This document shows positions 48,014 through 59,963 of a stretch of DNA of 64,000 nucleotides, piece by piece (position 1 is the stretch's first letter; each line of letters begins with the position of its first letter). A program made the translations under genes and the position numbers. The DNA is from Erigeron canadensis (taxonomy: Eukaryota; Streptophyta; Magnoliopsida; Asterales; Asteraceae): assembly GCF_010389155.1 (NCBI RefSeq), contig NC_057761.1, positions 498,501 through 562,500 on the forward strand, given 5' to 3'. A model generated the notes under the pieces. That model saw nothing but the letters and a program-made list of their open reading frames with translations. It was not told where the DNA came from and did no database searches.

Positions 48014-50130
48014 CTATTTCCAGTCCTTTGGCAGTTCATCCCTGTAGTAATCAGCAGAAATCTCGATATCAAACTCGGCCGATTCTAAATCTGCCTGAAC
48101 ACAGAGGTCATCCGGGTGTGTCTGCAAATGCTTGACATAACCAAGTATATCCTCCTGAAGGCAGCGATACATAGACGATGGAACTACAGGCGCATACCCT
48201 AACAAACGAGAACAAAGAATAACTCAATAAGGGGAAAAAAAAGAAAAAAACAGAAGCATATACCATGTTCATATTCCTCGAAATTAGAGTTGTTGTCTCT
48301 TCCACCCTGAGAAATAAACCAATCACGCGAATAACAATAAGGTACATTGAAAATATAGCAAAGCAATGAATGATAATGTTTTAAAAGCATTGAATGGCAA
48401 CCTGCCGAGATGATTGCTTGTTTGGACTGGTCTTCTTTTTTTTGCTGATGGTGGCTTGTCAGATGAAGGTTGCGTGACATTATTTGGGGATGATTGAGCA
48501 AGACGCATCCTGGAAAACTTGTCCTCGAGCTAATTAAGCAAATTCGGAAAGTTAAAGAAACACAAATCAACAAGTGTAGCTGACTGATACTTCACCCCCT
48601 ATGCTTGGGAAGCCATTATCAATATTCGTATACATAAACCTAATCCTAATTTTTAGCACGGAGTTATGAAAGATAATGAATCTGATAATTGAAGTGAAAA
48701 ATCAAACATAAACATATAAAATAACCAGCAGATCAACACAAACTATTTTTTTTTTTTTTTTAAAAAAAGCCTGTTAACAATCAGGGTTACACAAAGATAT
48801 ATAATAAGTAACACATAACAATAATAATTGGAATAAAATTAAAAATAAACAAAAGCATGGATGGATTGGTAGGATGATAATTTCTTACATCACGCTGATG
48901 CAGAAGCTGAATTGGGGAGGGCCTGAACTTGGCCTTGGATGGTCGTGTATCTGGTATGACTTGTTTACTGCAATTTTTGTTCACCAAAAATTAGAATATC
49001 ACTACAAAATTTTCCATTTCAATATGAATATGAATTACATAATATATGTCTAGGGTTTCACGATTATTAATCAACCCACAAACATATATAAAATTATATG
49101 TTATAAATATATAGGGTAGAGATCCTGAAAGAAGGTGTCTTAAGAGAAGGGAAAGAAGGTCCTATAGGCCAATTAGAACGCAACATGTGTCAAAATGAAA
49201 AAAAATGTGCGGTGCCATTTTTGTAAATAAATCAAACTTTTGTCAGCCTGGTTTTGGGTCAGCTTGGGTCTGGGTCAGCGTGGGTTATGATCAGCTTGGT
49301 TTGGTCAGCTTGGGTTCTGGGTCAGGTTGGGTGGTCAGCTTGGTCTGGGTCAGTTTGGGTTCTGATCAGCTTGGTTGGTCAGCATGATCAGTTTGGTCAG
49401 ATTTGGGTCACGGTCTAATTGGGTCAACTTGGGGTCAGGTTGGGTTAGCTTGGGGTTGGGTCAGCTTGGGGTCAGGTTGGGTCAGCTTGGGTTAGGTTGG
49501 GTCAGCTTGGGGTCTGGGTCAGCTTGGGTTGGGTCAGCTTGACACAATCTACACAGATGTAGATTATGGGTTTTGGGTCAGCTTGGGGTTAGGTTGGGTC
49601 AGCTTGGGGTTGGGTTGGGTCAGCTTGGGGTCTGGGTCAGGTTGGCTCAAGTTGGGTGAGCTTGGGTTGGGTCAGCTTGACACAATCTACACAAATGTAG
49701 ATTAATCTACACAAATGTAGATTATAAGTTTTGGGTCAGTTTGGGGCCAGGTTGGGTCAACTTGGGGTTGGGTTGGGTTAGCTTGGGGCCTGGGTCAGGT
49801 TGGGTCAGCTTGGTTAGTGTGGGTTGGGTCAACTTGACATAAATCTACACATAATCTACACAAATGTAGATCCCAAGCTGACCTAGATTCCAGACTGACC
49901 AAGCTGACCCATAACCCAGGCTGACCAATCTGATCCAACCAAGCTGACAGACCAAGCTGATTATAACTCAAGCTGACCCAGACCCAAGCTGACTCAAAAC
50001 CAGGCTGACAAAACTTTGATTTATTTACAAAAATGCCACTGCGTCCTTTTTTTTTAAATCCACATATCACGTTCTGATTGGTTCATAAGACCTTCTCTCC
50101 CTTCTCTCCTTAAGACACCTTCTTATTTGA

Positions 50131-50161
<31 letters not shown>

Positions 50162-50226
50162 ATACATATTGAATAATTAATCAATCAATTTAGAATAATA
50201 GATTAGAAAAAATACCAGCGAGCCAT
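48014..50226 (-). CDS. Unrecognised conserved-looking plant gene, five exons, apparent frameshift
   Basis: Minus-strand exons with GT..AG borders: 50226-50216, 48967-48889, 48529-48402, 48306-48264 and 48198-48014. They encode about 148 residues, beginning MARCKQVIPDTRPSK and ending YYRDELPKDWK. Exon 1 (11 nt) is joined by phase; an alternative start without it lies at 48987 (MVNKNCSKQV). The protein is basic in its first half (Lys/Arg/Pro/Ser-rich, nuclear-like) and acidic near the end. Exon 3 is 128 nt: its first part and the exons after it are in different frames, and the switch falls at a run of eight A (48436-48443 region). One more A would restore a single frame. Intron 1 (1.25 kb) contains the minisatellite TIR element. 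I do not recognise the family. Confidence 0.65.
49113..50138. mobile_element. Minisatellite-filled TIR element, copy 2, in an intron
   Basis: The ends AGGGTAGAGATCCTG and CTTCTTATTTGATCTCTCTC are inverted repeats and correspond, reversed, to the ends of copy 1. The interior has GGTCAGCTTGG-type units that flip strand near 49865, with the TCTACA.AAATGTAGA palindrome at several points. (TA)n runs on the right (50139-50161) and AT-rich DNA on the left flank it. It lies wholly in intron 1 of the minus-strand gene. The CTGAT site used by the LTR in copy 1 is empty here (49290-49294). Confidence 0.85.
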
Positions 50227-50733
50227 CTTCGAAAACCCTTGATAGGTATTGGTATTTTATTTTCTGCCGATCAAAAGGGGTTGAGTTACGATACTTATAA
50301 ACGCACCTTTCCATTAATTGCTATTTAACCCTTATACTTTCACATAGTGTTATATTTCCATATAGTAATAGTAATAGTAATAGCATTAGTTATATTGTTA
50401 AAAACTTCAACTAGGGTTATACCCGGCCGTTTACCTCGGATAACAATCGGACATATACTTTAAAGTGGGTTATTAATTTTAATATGCCAACTGTTATAAT
50501 TGGAAAAAAAGCAATACAACTCAAATTTTTTAACATAAAACCTAGGTGGCGAAATAAAAAAAATTGCAAACTTTCATGAAACATAAATATAACATGATAA
50601 AAAACTTTGAGAATGAAAAAAAAAGAGAGAGACTAAAACTGTAATACCATGAATCCTATAAATAAAACTTTAATGTTTGACTTAAGAAATTTTAATCATA
50701 TTTAGGTTGTTCTTACTGAAGACAAAGGTCATG

Positions 50734-50920
50734 GGTTCGATCATCGTCCCATGCAAAGGTTGGAGGACCTTTTCTATCATTTAGGTAGAAACTAGAAGCA
50801 GCTTCTCTACTTAGGTAGAGGTAAGGTCTGCCTACATCTTAACCTCCCTCATACACCGTCGAGGTATTGGGGCTCAAAACCCACGAAAGGCGACACTGAG
50901 CGGTTACTACTTACTTTTTT
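50734..50920 (+). mobile_element. 5'-truncated SINE in the CHY1-like pseudogene
   Basis: The 187-bp insert begins at a B-box (GGTTCGATC) and ends GGTTACTACTTACTTTTTT. It is flanked by 19-bp copies of exon 2 sequence, ACTGAAGACAAAGGTCATG (50715-50733) and the same with one G (50921-50939). The parent exon has one copy of this 19-mer. Family features such as CTACATCTTAACCTCCCTCA are shared with 39085-39359. Confidence 0.85.
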
Positions 50921-51682
50921 ACTGAGGACAAAGGTCATGTTAGATTGATCACTTTAAACAAGCCAAGAAAACTAAATGTCATTTCTGCCAAAGTGGTAAA
51001 ACTCTCACCTTTGTGTCTGCAATTGTGTTTTTAGATAATTAAACATTTGTTAATTTGTTGATCATTAGGTTTATCTGTTGGCACAAAATCTTGAAAAATG
51101 GGAAAAAAGATGAAGATGTAAAGCTAGTGATTATTAAGGTTTTAATCCATAACCCAATTCAACTTTTATCTGTTAGTAGTGAACTTTTTTATGTGTAACG
51201 CCTCGTTTTATATTCGTTTAGGGCGCTGGTCGTGCATTTTCTGCTAGTGGGGAATCTGAAAATGTTCTACGACGGCAGGACGTCAAGTATTCTTATTGTT
51301 CTCGATTAGCATTGTATTTCCGCTTTTTCTTTTCGAGAATTTTCTGGTCATTACAATCTAAAAGTTTGTCTTTCATGTCAGAGGATTCGTGTCTTGAAGT
51401 GGTATATAGGTTTTATTGGCTCTGCTACCACAATTTAATTTACCTACAAGAAACCGCAGATGCTTTTCCTTTCCAGTTTACTAATTGGCATTCAAACCAT
51501 CATTTTTACAATACAAGTGTAGGAATTTACAATTTTGCCCATTATTTCTGATATTTTATAGACTATAAAATGAAGCATTTGAATTCTAGTTTATATTAAA
51601 AGCTTATTAATATTAAGAGCATACATATGTTTTCCGTCAATAAAGAACACAAGTAGCAACTAGCTGCCGGCCAACAAGATAA

Positions 51683-52910
51683 TTGGAATTTTTTTTTAAA
51701 ACGGTCGTATTTAAAGGGTTTTGTCAAGTTTTCGAAAAAAAAAAATTTGTAAAAGTGTGTAACCCGGTTTTTCAAATACCGGTTTCAAATTTTCGACTTG
51801 AAACCGGTATTTGAAAAAACCCGGTTTCAAAAGAACGAGTTTGAACTCGGTATTTCAATTACCGGTTTCGAAAATAGGTATAGCTTTTGCAGAGGATGCA
51901 GAGGAACAGTGTGCTACATTGTAAACGAATCCAGATATATACATTTTTGTTTTAGTTTGTCAAAATTCACATGATTGAGTAAAGAGTCAAACATAACTTT
52001 CAAGTCTAAAAGGAACCGTTATTTTTGTCTCTTTACAGAGTACATTTTTCATTAATTAAAAAAAAAAGAGAAAGAGAATAAAAAACATCAAAAAATATCC
52101 TTGAAATTTCTTTCTTCGATTTCTACTTTGTTTTGCATCAAATCAAGCTGAAAGTTACAAGGTTTTGTTCGCGTTCTTCTTCTGTTCATTCTCGTGGTTT
52201 CGATTTCCAATCGGTTAAGTTTTGACTGCGGTTAGATTCCGGCGAACAATCGAGTTTTCCGGCAAGCTTTATATCCAAAAACCGTTGCTTAGGGTTTGTG
52301 CGGGATCGATTTTTGAGTCGATTGGTGGTAATTTCAAGTCTTAACTCGAAGAAACTACAAAGTTATTGCAGTTTTAATTTCTCCGGTGAAATTTTGAATT
52401 TACCGGCGAGTTTCAATCGGCTTCATTCTTGGCTAGGGTTTGTTCGCGGCTTGAGTCTGAGTAATCTAATACTAATTTCGAGTTCTAATTCGAAGAATTG
52501 AGTAAGTAATCGAGATTTGAAGTTTTTTGGCGATCTTCTTCTGCAAGTTACCAGTTTCCGACCGGAATTCATCATTTGCCGAAGTGGTGATAATGTTTTA
52601 TAACTTTATTTGTTACATTCGAAACCGGTTTTTGGAATACCGGTTTCGAAATTGGTGCACGCGACCACTGTAGCCAGTCAAGATCGTACATGAGCTTGTC
52701 AAATCACACCTGCAACGTCTGAAACCGGTAATTGAAATACCGGGTTCAAACTCGTTTTTTTGAAACCGGGTTTTCAAATATCGGTTTCGAGTCGAAATTT
52801 AGAAACCGGTATTTGAAAAACTGGGTTACCCACACGTACCAACTTTTTTTTTCAAAAACTTGTTTAACAAAACACCTTTGAAAAACGACTATTTCAAAAA
52901 AAAATTCAAA
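51683..52910. mobile_element. TIR element in intron 5 of the CHY1-like pseudogene
   Basis: Inverted arms of about 190 bp start TTGGAATTTTTTTTT / TTTGAATTTTTTTTT and carry repeated ACCGGTTTC / GAAACCGGT motifs. The parent intron is uninterrupted at the matching point (about 56157), so this is an insertion. The target duplication is not clear. Inside, 52080-52570 carries the 143-bp module also found in the MULE at 16788-19265. No transposase was seen; a MULE relation is likely but unproven. Confidence 0.8.
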
Positions 52911-53098
52911 ATAAATTAGTAGCTTGCTAGAATTTAGTAGTAATTAGAAAAGTAACAAAACTAGGAAAGTAATTAACCAGAAATCAATAAATCATGATGA
53001 TAAATGTCTGACGATGCATATAACGTGTAATAACTACTATGATATGTAACAACTGTGTAATAATAGGACTTTAGCTAAATAAATGAACATAGTCGGCC

Positions 53099-55236
53099 TT
53101 TGGTTTACTTGGAAGCATCTATGTTTCCATTAGATGCATTTTAGATAAGTTTATACATGCATCTTAATTGAACTTCCAAATGTATAGCCATAGAGGTGGC
53201 CAAGTTTATACATGAACCTTGCTCAAGACAAGCTTAAGACACACATTGGTTTTAATTTAAGGAAAATGATCCGTACCGCAAACTTTACTTAATCTTAAGT
53301 AAACCGTGCCCACTGGATTAGAAATATCTATTTTAGTTTACTTAATTGGATTTTGTGAAAGAAGTCGACATCACAAGATTTCTCTGTCTGGCCCATGAGA
53401 AACTAATTCTTTTTTTGTGCCTTTGTAAAATTGAAGTTGTCATCATTCCTTCAGAAACTTTTTGGCATAAAATCATGTTGTTTGCCCTTTTCATTACAAA
53501 TACTTTAGACCAGCAGACTTGCTTAATCTCTCATTAGCAAAGGGTATGTTTTAGAATTTTAATAAATATCATCAACACGTTACTAAAAACAGCGTCTAGA
53601 CTCAGAATATGTCAACGGTATGTTTAGATGTGCAATTTATGATGAGTTATGACTTATGGCATGTGCCTAACATGTTGACCTGTCTGTAAAGGAGGTCTAA
53701 ACACATGGTAAATCCAAGGATCAAGATAAAGAGAAGCACTAAACCGAGTATCTCCATTCTTAGGCACACGATAATTAAAACCTTAATACTTCGTATCATA
53801 GTTTACTTCTTAGGATCGATTATAAAGAAGGTGGGTAGCACATTATTCCTATAGGTTTTAAATACCAATGTTATATGGGCGAGTTCAAAAGATCTGGTCA
53901 TTGTTTGCAATGGCGGCACTAAAGTTAGCCTCAGATTGTAAAATGTTTTCTGGACAGGCCTGTGAAATGGATCCCATATTATTTCGTGATTGTGATGAGT
54001 CGGTGTGAAATTCTGGCAATCATTGTGCATCGTGAAGGAGCTGTCAATGACGGCCATGATGATGTAGCATCAAGCGAATCCAAGAAACCAACAGACACCG
54101 CTGACCAATTGAGTAAAAAAGTTCAAATCCAAACATTGGCTTTGAAAACCGACACTACTCAAAGTCATGTAAAGCAAAACCAATGCATCACATGAGTCAA
54201 GAGCAATTGGCATAAACATAACCTGAAAAGGTAAATACAGCAATTGCCTCCCAATTCTGCTGAAGATGCATTGTTGATGTGTAACTGAGTGCCTGACAGG
54301 GAGATTTTAATGCATGAATGCTATTTCTGAGCTTTGCATTTTCTTCTTTCATTTGCAAGCTTGGTGAAATGTATAGAGTCACGCATCCAGTTGTGTTTGT
54401 ATAACCAACTCTATCATCATGTAAATTTTTGGGTAATTATCATGCAACTTTGATGCTTCTAAATTTAACATCTTACTTCTATGTTTTATTTGGGTGGATG
54501 CTCCGTCTTACTCCAAAAACTAGTATGAGGATTAGTTTATAAAATAAAATGGCTTGTGATGTGAAATTGTGAATTGTTGAATCATAGTGAGAGCAGTTTA
54601 ATGGATTAGTTTATATTGTTTGCTTTAAAAAAACTTAAGCAATGATATTATTTTTTGAATAATTTTTAGAGTTATATATAAAATTATCTTATAAAAGTAA
54701 AGTGAGTATTACATATAACATTATTTGAGGTTCAAATGATCAATTTACCAATCAAAATGTATGTAAAAACAAATTTGTCACTTAAATTGAGACAAAAGTC
54801 CAATCTCATTTCCAATTCGGTACCGAAACAGAATCAAAAACTTGGAGAAATTATGTTAATCTCTACCCATTTTTTTGTATGAAAAAGACATGATCATTTC
54901 CTAGTGAAAAAATTGAAGAAAAGTAAAAAGAAATACGAGTAAATACGTAGCCCTGAATATTCACATGGTGGTATTATCCTTACCTACCTCTTCCACCATT
55001 AAAGATGGTGATTTCAAGTCAATTACTACCTAACACAAACTACTTTTCAAATTAAAAAAAAATCTTTTTTATACAGTTGGGCTTCAGCTTCAGCTTGCTT
55101 TCTTTCTGATATCACCAAGTAATCAGTTTTAGCTCATCAAGATTCCATCTTTTTTCTTACTTTAGCAACTGGGTATTCTAATTTTTTTGTTATGTTTATT
55201 TTATTAGAAAATCCCAATATCCCATAACCTAAAAAA
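53099..55236. other. Intergenic region upstream of the CHY1-like gene
   Basis: No gene is supported. Short frames near 53803-54382 have no recognisable motifs. The last 200 bp contain the leader of the gene at 55237; no convincing TATA box was found. Confidence 0.5.
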
Positions 55237-58200
55237 ATGGCAATGAACCCAGCAGAAGAAGAGGTAATTTTTAATATCTATTGGTTTAAGTTATTACTTA
55301 TTGCATTGTATGTATGTTTGACTTAAGAAATTTTAATCATATTTAGGTTGTTCTTACTGAAGACAAAGGTCATGTTAGATTGATCACTTTGAATCAGCCA
55401 AGAAAACTAAATGTCATTTCTGCCAAAGTGGTAAAACTCTCACCTTTGTGTCTGCAATTGTGTTTTTAGATCATTAGACATTTGTTAATTTGTTGATCAT
55501 TAGGTTTATCTGTTGGCACAAAATCTTGAAAAATGGGAAAAAGATGAAGATGTAAAGCTAGTGATTATTAAGGTTTTAATCCATATCCCAATTCAACTTC
55601 TATCTGTCAGTAGTGAACTTTTTTATGTGTAACGCCTCGTTTTATATTCGTTTAGGGCGCTGGTCGTGCATTTTCTGCTGGTGGGGATCTGAAAATGTTC
55701 TATGACGGCAGGACGTCAAGTAATCTTATTGTTCTTGCTTAGCATTGTATTCCCTCTTTTTCTTTTCGAGCGTTTTCTGGTCATTACAATCTAAAAGTTT
55801 GTCTTTCATGTCAGAGGATTCATGTCTTGAAGTGGTATATAGGTTTTATTGGCTCTGCTATCACAATTTTACCTACAAGAAACCGCAGGTGCTTTTTTGT
55901 TACTAATTAGCATACAAACCATGTTATTCAGTTTCCACGTCGCACACAAACAATTTGTAAAAAAGTGAAATTAAAAACAACACGAGTTTAGGAATTAGCA
56001 ATTTTTCCCAATAGTACCATGTATGATATTTTTATAGACTACGAAATAAAGCATTTGAATCCTAGTTTATATCAATAGCTTATCGTATTACGAGCATACA
56101 TATGTTCTCCGTTGATAAAGAACACAAGTAGCAACTAGCTAGCGTCCAGCAAGATAAGTAGCTTGCTAGAATTGGGAAGCAGTAACTAGAAAATTAACAA
56201 AACTAGGAAACTAATTAAGCAGAAATCAATATATCCTGATGATAAATGTGTGATGATGATATATAACGTGCAATAAGTAATAACTACTATGATATGTAAC
56301 AACTGTGTAATAATAGGACTTTAGCCAAATGAACATAGTCTGCTTTTGACATTTTTAGTTTTTGCAACAAAAGTTAGTTTAGAACGAAAAGCCAGATATG
56401 CTGGTTTAAAAAGTTAGCAAATGTGATATGTAAATTCTTAGTGGAAAGAGAGCTTCAAAAGGAACTTTTCTTCCAGGTTGCACTTGTTCATGGAATTTCA
56501 ATGGGTGGAGGTGCATCACTTATGGTTCCAATGAAGTTTTCAGTTGTCACTGAAAAAACTGTGAGTTTTAGAATATCATTTGACATATGTATGTGTTTAT
56601 GTCGTGTTCGTTAGGCATGCCAAATTAGTTTGTTCTTCAATCTTTATTTTAGATATTCGCTATGCCTGAAGCAAGTATTGGGTATCACACTGATTGTGGT
56701 TTCTCGTACATCCTTTCTCATCTTCCAGGCCGTTTGGGTACACATTTTCAACCCATCTTACAATTTAGTTGAATTTCTTAACAGCCCTGTTGATACAAGC
56801 AAAGTATAAACTAAAAAAAGGGGCTTATATAAAGAAATGTCTGACTAGAAAATGATAATAAATTTTGTTGGTATTTTTATTTAGGTGAATACTTTGCCTT
56901 GACCGGGGCACGGTTGAGTGGTGAGGAACTGGTTGCTGCTGGGTTAGCCACACATTTGGTTCCTTTGGATGTAAGTTTGCATTTAACATTAGTTTCAAAG
57001 ATTCTTTTGCTCTAATTGTTATAATTGTTAGGTTAGTGAGTAAAATATTTCTATTTGTTTTCAGAAATTGTCGGCACTAGAGAACCATTTGGTAAGTTTG
57101 GACTCAGGTGACGAGAACATAGTGAAAGCTGCTATTGAAGAATTCTCTTTAGATATCCAGATTAGTGAAGAAAGCATCTTAAACAAGTACTCATCCTAAG
57201 TTAAGAATCAAAAGTTTCAATCTTTGGAAAATCTACATAAAAACTAATATTCTTTAGGAAATTTCAGGCGTGCGGTAATTGATGAGTGTTTTTCAAAGGA
57301 ATCTGTGGAGCAGATCCTGGAATCATTTGTAAGTTTCCTTTGTGGCAGATAAAGAAGAAATTTTTATTCTTCTTGTGTCTGTGCTGAGTAAAAATGTGTT
57401 TGTACACAGGAAGCCGAGTCAAGAAAGGAAGGAAATGCATGGATTGCACCAGTTCTTAAGGGCTTAAAAAGATCATCTCCTACTGGTTTAAAGATTAATC
57501 TGAAATCGGTAATTTTTGAAGTCCAAAACATCAAACCACAAACTCGTAGTTTAAGATCATTTGATAGCGCCTATGTGCGGCTCTCTTTACATGGCAGGTT
57601 CGTGACGGGAGGAAGCAAACACTATCAGAGTGCCTAAAGAAAGAATTTAGACTCACAATAAATATACTCAGAAGGGTGATATCTGGTGATGTTTATGAGG
57701 TATTCAGTTAACAACGACTAATTAGTAAAATATGAATGTTCACAAAACTGAAAGGAATGTTTCCTTTTTTTGGGCAACGAATAGGGTATTCGAGCTCTTA
57801 CCATAGATAAAGATAACTCTCCAAAGGTAATTTTCTTATCTTCTATCTATTACTCTTTACATTGTCCATTTATATTTAAACAAACAAACTTTACAGTCTG
57901 TGAGAACTGTAATCCATGCTGTTATGGTTTGATTTACAGTTCAAATCAAACTCTATATCCAAGAAAATTGACACATTAGCTACCAACAGTTATTTAGTTG
58001 GCATAAACTCTTTTAATGATTTGTTAAATTTACAGTGGGATCCTTTAACTCTTGGTGAAGTCGATAGCCAAAGATTGGATCTTATCTTTCAGCCATTTGA
58101 AGAGGCTTTAGAGCTCAACATTCCTGAAAACGATGAATATAGGTTGGCATCTATGTGTGTATATTCTTGAATCTATAACTAAAATTTTTCATAATCGTTT

Positions 58201-58288
58201 AGACTTTAGAGGCTGAATATGCCTACATTTTGTATTCGAATTTTTTTACAGGTGGAGCGGCAAGTATGAGGATTCGGTTTATGCTTGA
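55237..58288 (+). CDS. CHY1: 3-hydroxyisobutyryl-CoA hydrolase-like protein (crotonase superfamily)
   Basis: Fifteen exons with GT..AG borders: 55237-55263, 55347-55430, 55504-55572, 55656-55719, 55815-55888, 56477-56560, 56653-56737, 56885-56970, 57065-57186, 57268-57328, 57410-57508, 57598-57699, 57785-57826, 58036-58142, 58252-58288. They join in one frame of 380 residues, the usual CHY1 length. Landmarks: NQPRKLNVIS (residues 26-35), AFSAGGDLKMFYDG (65-78), HGISMGGGASL (oxyanion region, 111-121), and catalytic Glu140 and Asp148 in MPEASIGYHTDCG. The family hydrolyses 3-hydroxyisobutyryl-CoA in valine breakdown. The protein ends SVYA, so the peroxisomal tripeptide known in Arabidopsis CHY1 is not seen, nor is an obvious N-terminal presequence. 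The symbol is used at family level only; it could be a CHY1-like paralogue. Confidence 0.93.
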
Positions 58289-59963
58289 TGGGAAGATCGG
58301 CTCCTCTTTTCAGGCCAGCCCCCGGCTATCTTTGTGTGTTTTATCTAGTTATTTTTGAACGGCAAAACTATCTTTGTGTATTTACTAGAAAAAATATGAA
58401 TATAAGATTATTAGAAGGGAACTTCAGGTGGCATGTGAGTGATGGAAAGTTAATGTTGTCATTGGACAATGGAGACTATTTTTGTTCTTATGAATCAACT
58501 ACAACTATGAATTGGTTTATGATTTAATAATATCAATAAGTTATTTCACATTGCAACTACAAAGGTTTTATTTTTATTTTTTAGTTGTATTTTAACTCGA
58601 TTTGAAGATAGATTGGATTTACAAAAGTGTTCAGCTCACAAACATTATGTATATGACGAAATAAACATTAACCATTATTATTTGTAACAAAAATCATATT
58701 TATTCAGAGAATAAAGAAAACAAGATATAATACTTAATCGGACAACAACTTCTACACAAAACGAAAATTGGAATTGGAAAATGCAGATGGGAAGGGGCGG
58801 TGAAAAAAAGATTGAACTCACTTGCTCGTGTATGGCTGATAGTACTCTTGTTGAAACATCATACAATTCAGCTGGATCGAGATAAAACAGAAGTATTATC
58901 AGCCATACATGAGAGAGCGGGTTCGGAGAGCCCATGATTTGCAGCGAAGACAAATTATGACGTAGGCACCCCTCCTAAAGTGCAATGGAGGTCACCAACC
59001 TAAGGCATGGACCTTCTTGATCATCCATTGACCCTGTCAAGGTAAGTAAGTAATCCCAAGGCCTCCTCCCCTTTTTATACAACACATCCCAGCCCCATAA
59101 TATATCTCCTCCACAATGTGGGACTTTCTGGGTCCAATTCCAAAAGCTAGAAATTACCTAAGCTACATACATTTTACAAAACATTACTATATTAGTAAAC
59201 TTTATTTTTACTCGTGATAAATAATAATTGCACCATGTAAAATCTTGGACAATAAAACAAAGCTGAAAAGGTGAAAAAAGATCCAAGTGAAACCATAAGT
59301 TTACATGGATGATTGGAAAAATGGAGGTCAACGATTTGGTGAATCAGGTTCGTAAATGAGTCAAATGACAACTGTTAACTAACAATCTAAAAGACTAAAA
59401 CAGATTTCGTTTACAATAACCAAATTGAGCATGTGCTGCTTAAGTATGATGTGAAATTGTGAATACATTTCAGCCAAACAGAAGGGTCATGGGCTGTTTG
59501 GTTTTTACTTTTACTCTTTAACTTGGAGATAAAATCACACGGATACGAAGATGAAACAAGTTTCCAACCAAATAACCTTCCGTTTACAAAAATTTAATCG
59601 AATCTTTGCAGAATACTTGCAGAAATGATATAACATTAACGACCACACACGAAACTTCAAGTAGATAGTAATATTAACACAAATAGTTTTTGACCAATGG
59701 TGTTCGAAGCAAAGCTGCAAAGTGTTTTAGAAAGTAGCTAGTCATCCCACGATTAGGATAGCACATTGGGCTTTCAAACAATTCCTCCAAACTACAATTG
59801 GGAAGTGCAGATAGATAGAGCATCCAAAAAAATATGTGCTAAAGCATGGAAAGGCATATGAAGTTATGCATGTTATAAACATCTTTCACCTTTTTTGGAT
59901 GTAAAAACATATGAAGATTTATATTCATTTTTAATCGAAAAAATATTTTCCTTATGAATCTTA
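58289..59963. other. 3' region of the CHY1-like gene and spacer
   Basis: The first 300 bp are probably 3' untranslated. An exon-like piece on the minus strand near 58890-58830 (ELYDVSTRVLSAIHEQ bounded by AG and GTGAGT) is discussed under findings. The rest shows no recognised feature. Confidence 0.45.

Larger units (their letters stand above)
50680..53098 (+). pseudogene. Partial duplicate of the CHY1-like gene (exons 2-5)
   Basis: The sequence from ATGTTTGACTTAAG to GAACATAGTC matches 55312-56342, covering exons 2 to 5 and the introns between, plus most of intron 5. It is interrupted by a SINE in exon 2 and by a TIR element in intron 5. An extra A in exon 4 (GGGGAATCTG against GGGGATCTG) shifts the frame, the glycine pair before the Asp is altered (GCTAGTGGG), and the exon 5 donor is changed from GT to AT (CGCAGATGC). 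Exon 1 and exons 6-15 are absent. It cannot make the enzyme. Confidence 0.92.

Noticed and set aside
58285..58527. 80-codon ORF after the CHY1-like stop
   Set aside because: It starts at the stop region of the gene, has no recognisable motif and lies in the probable 3' UTR.
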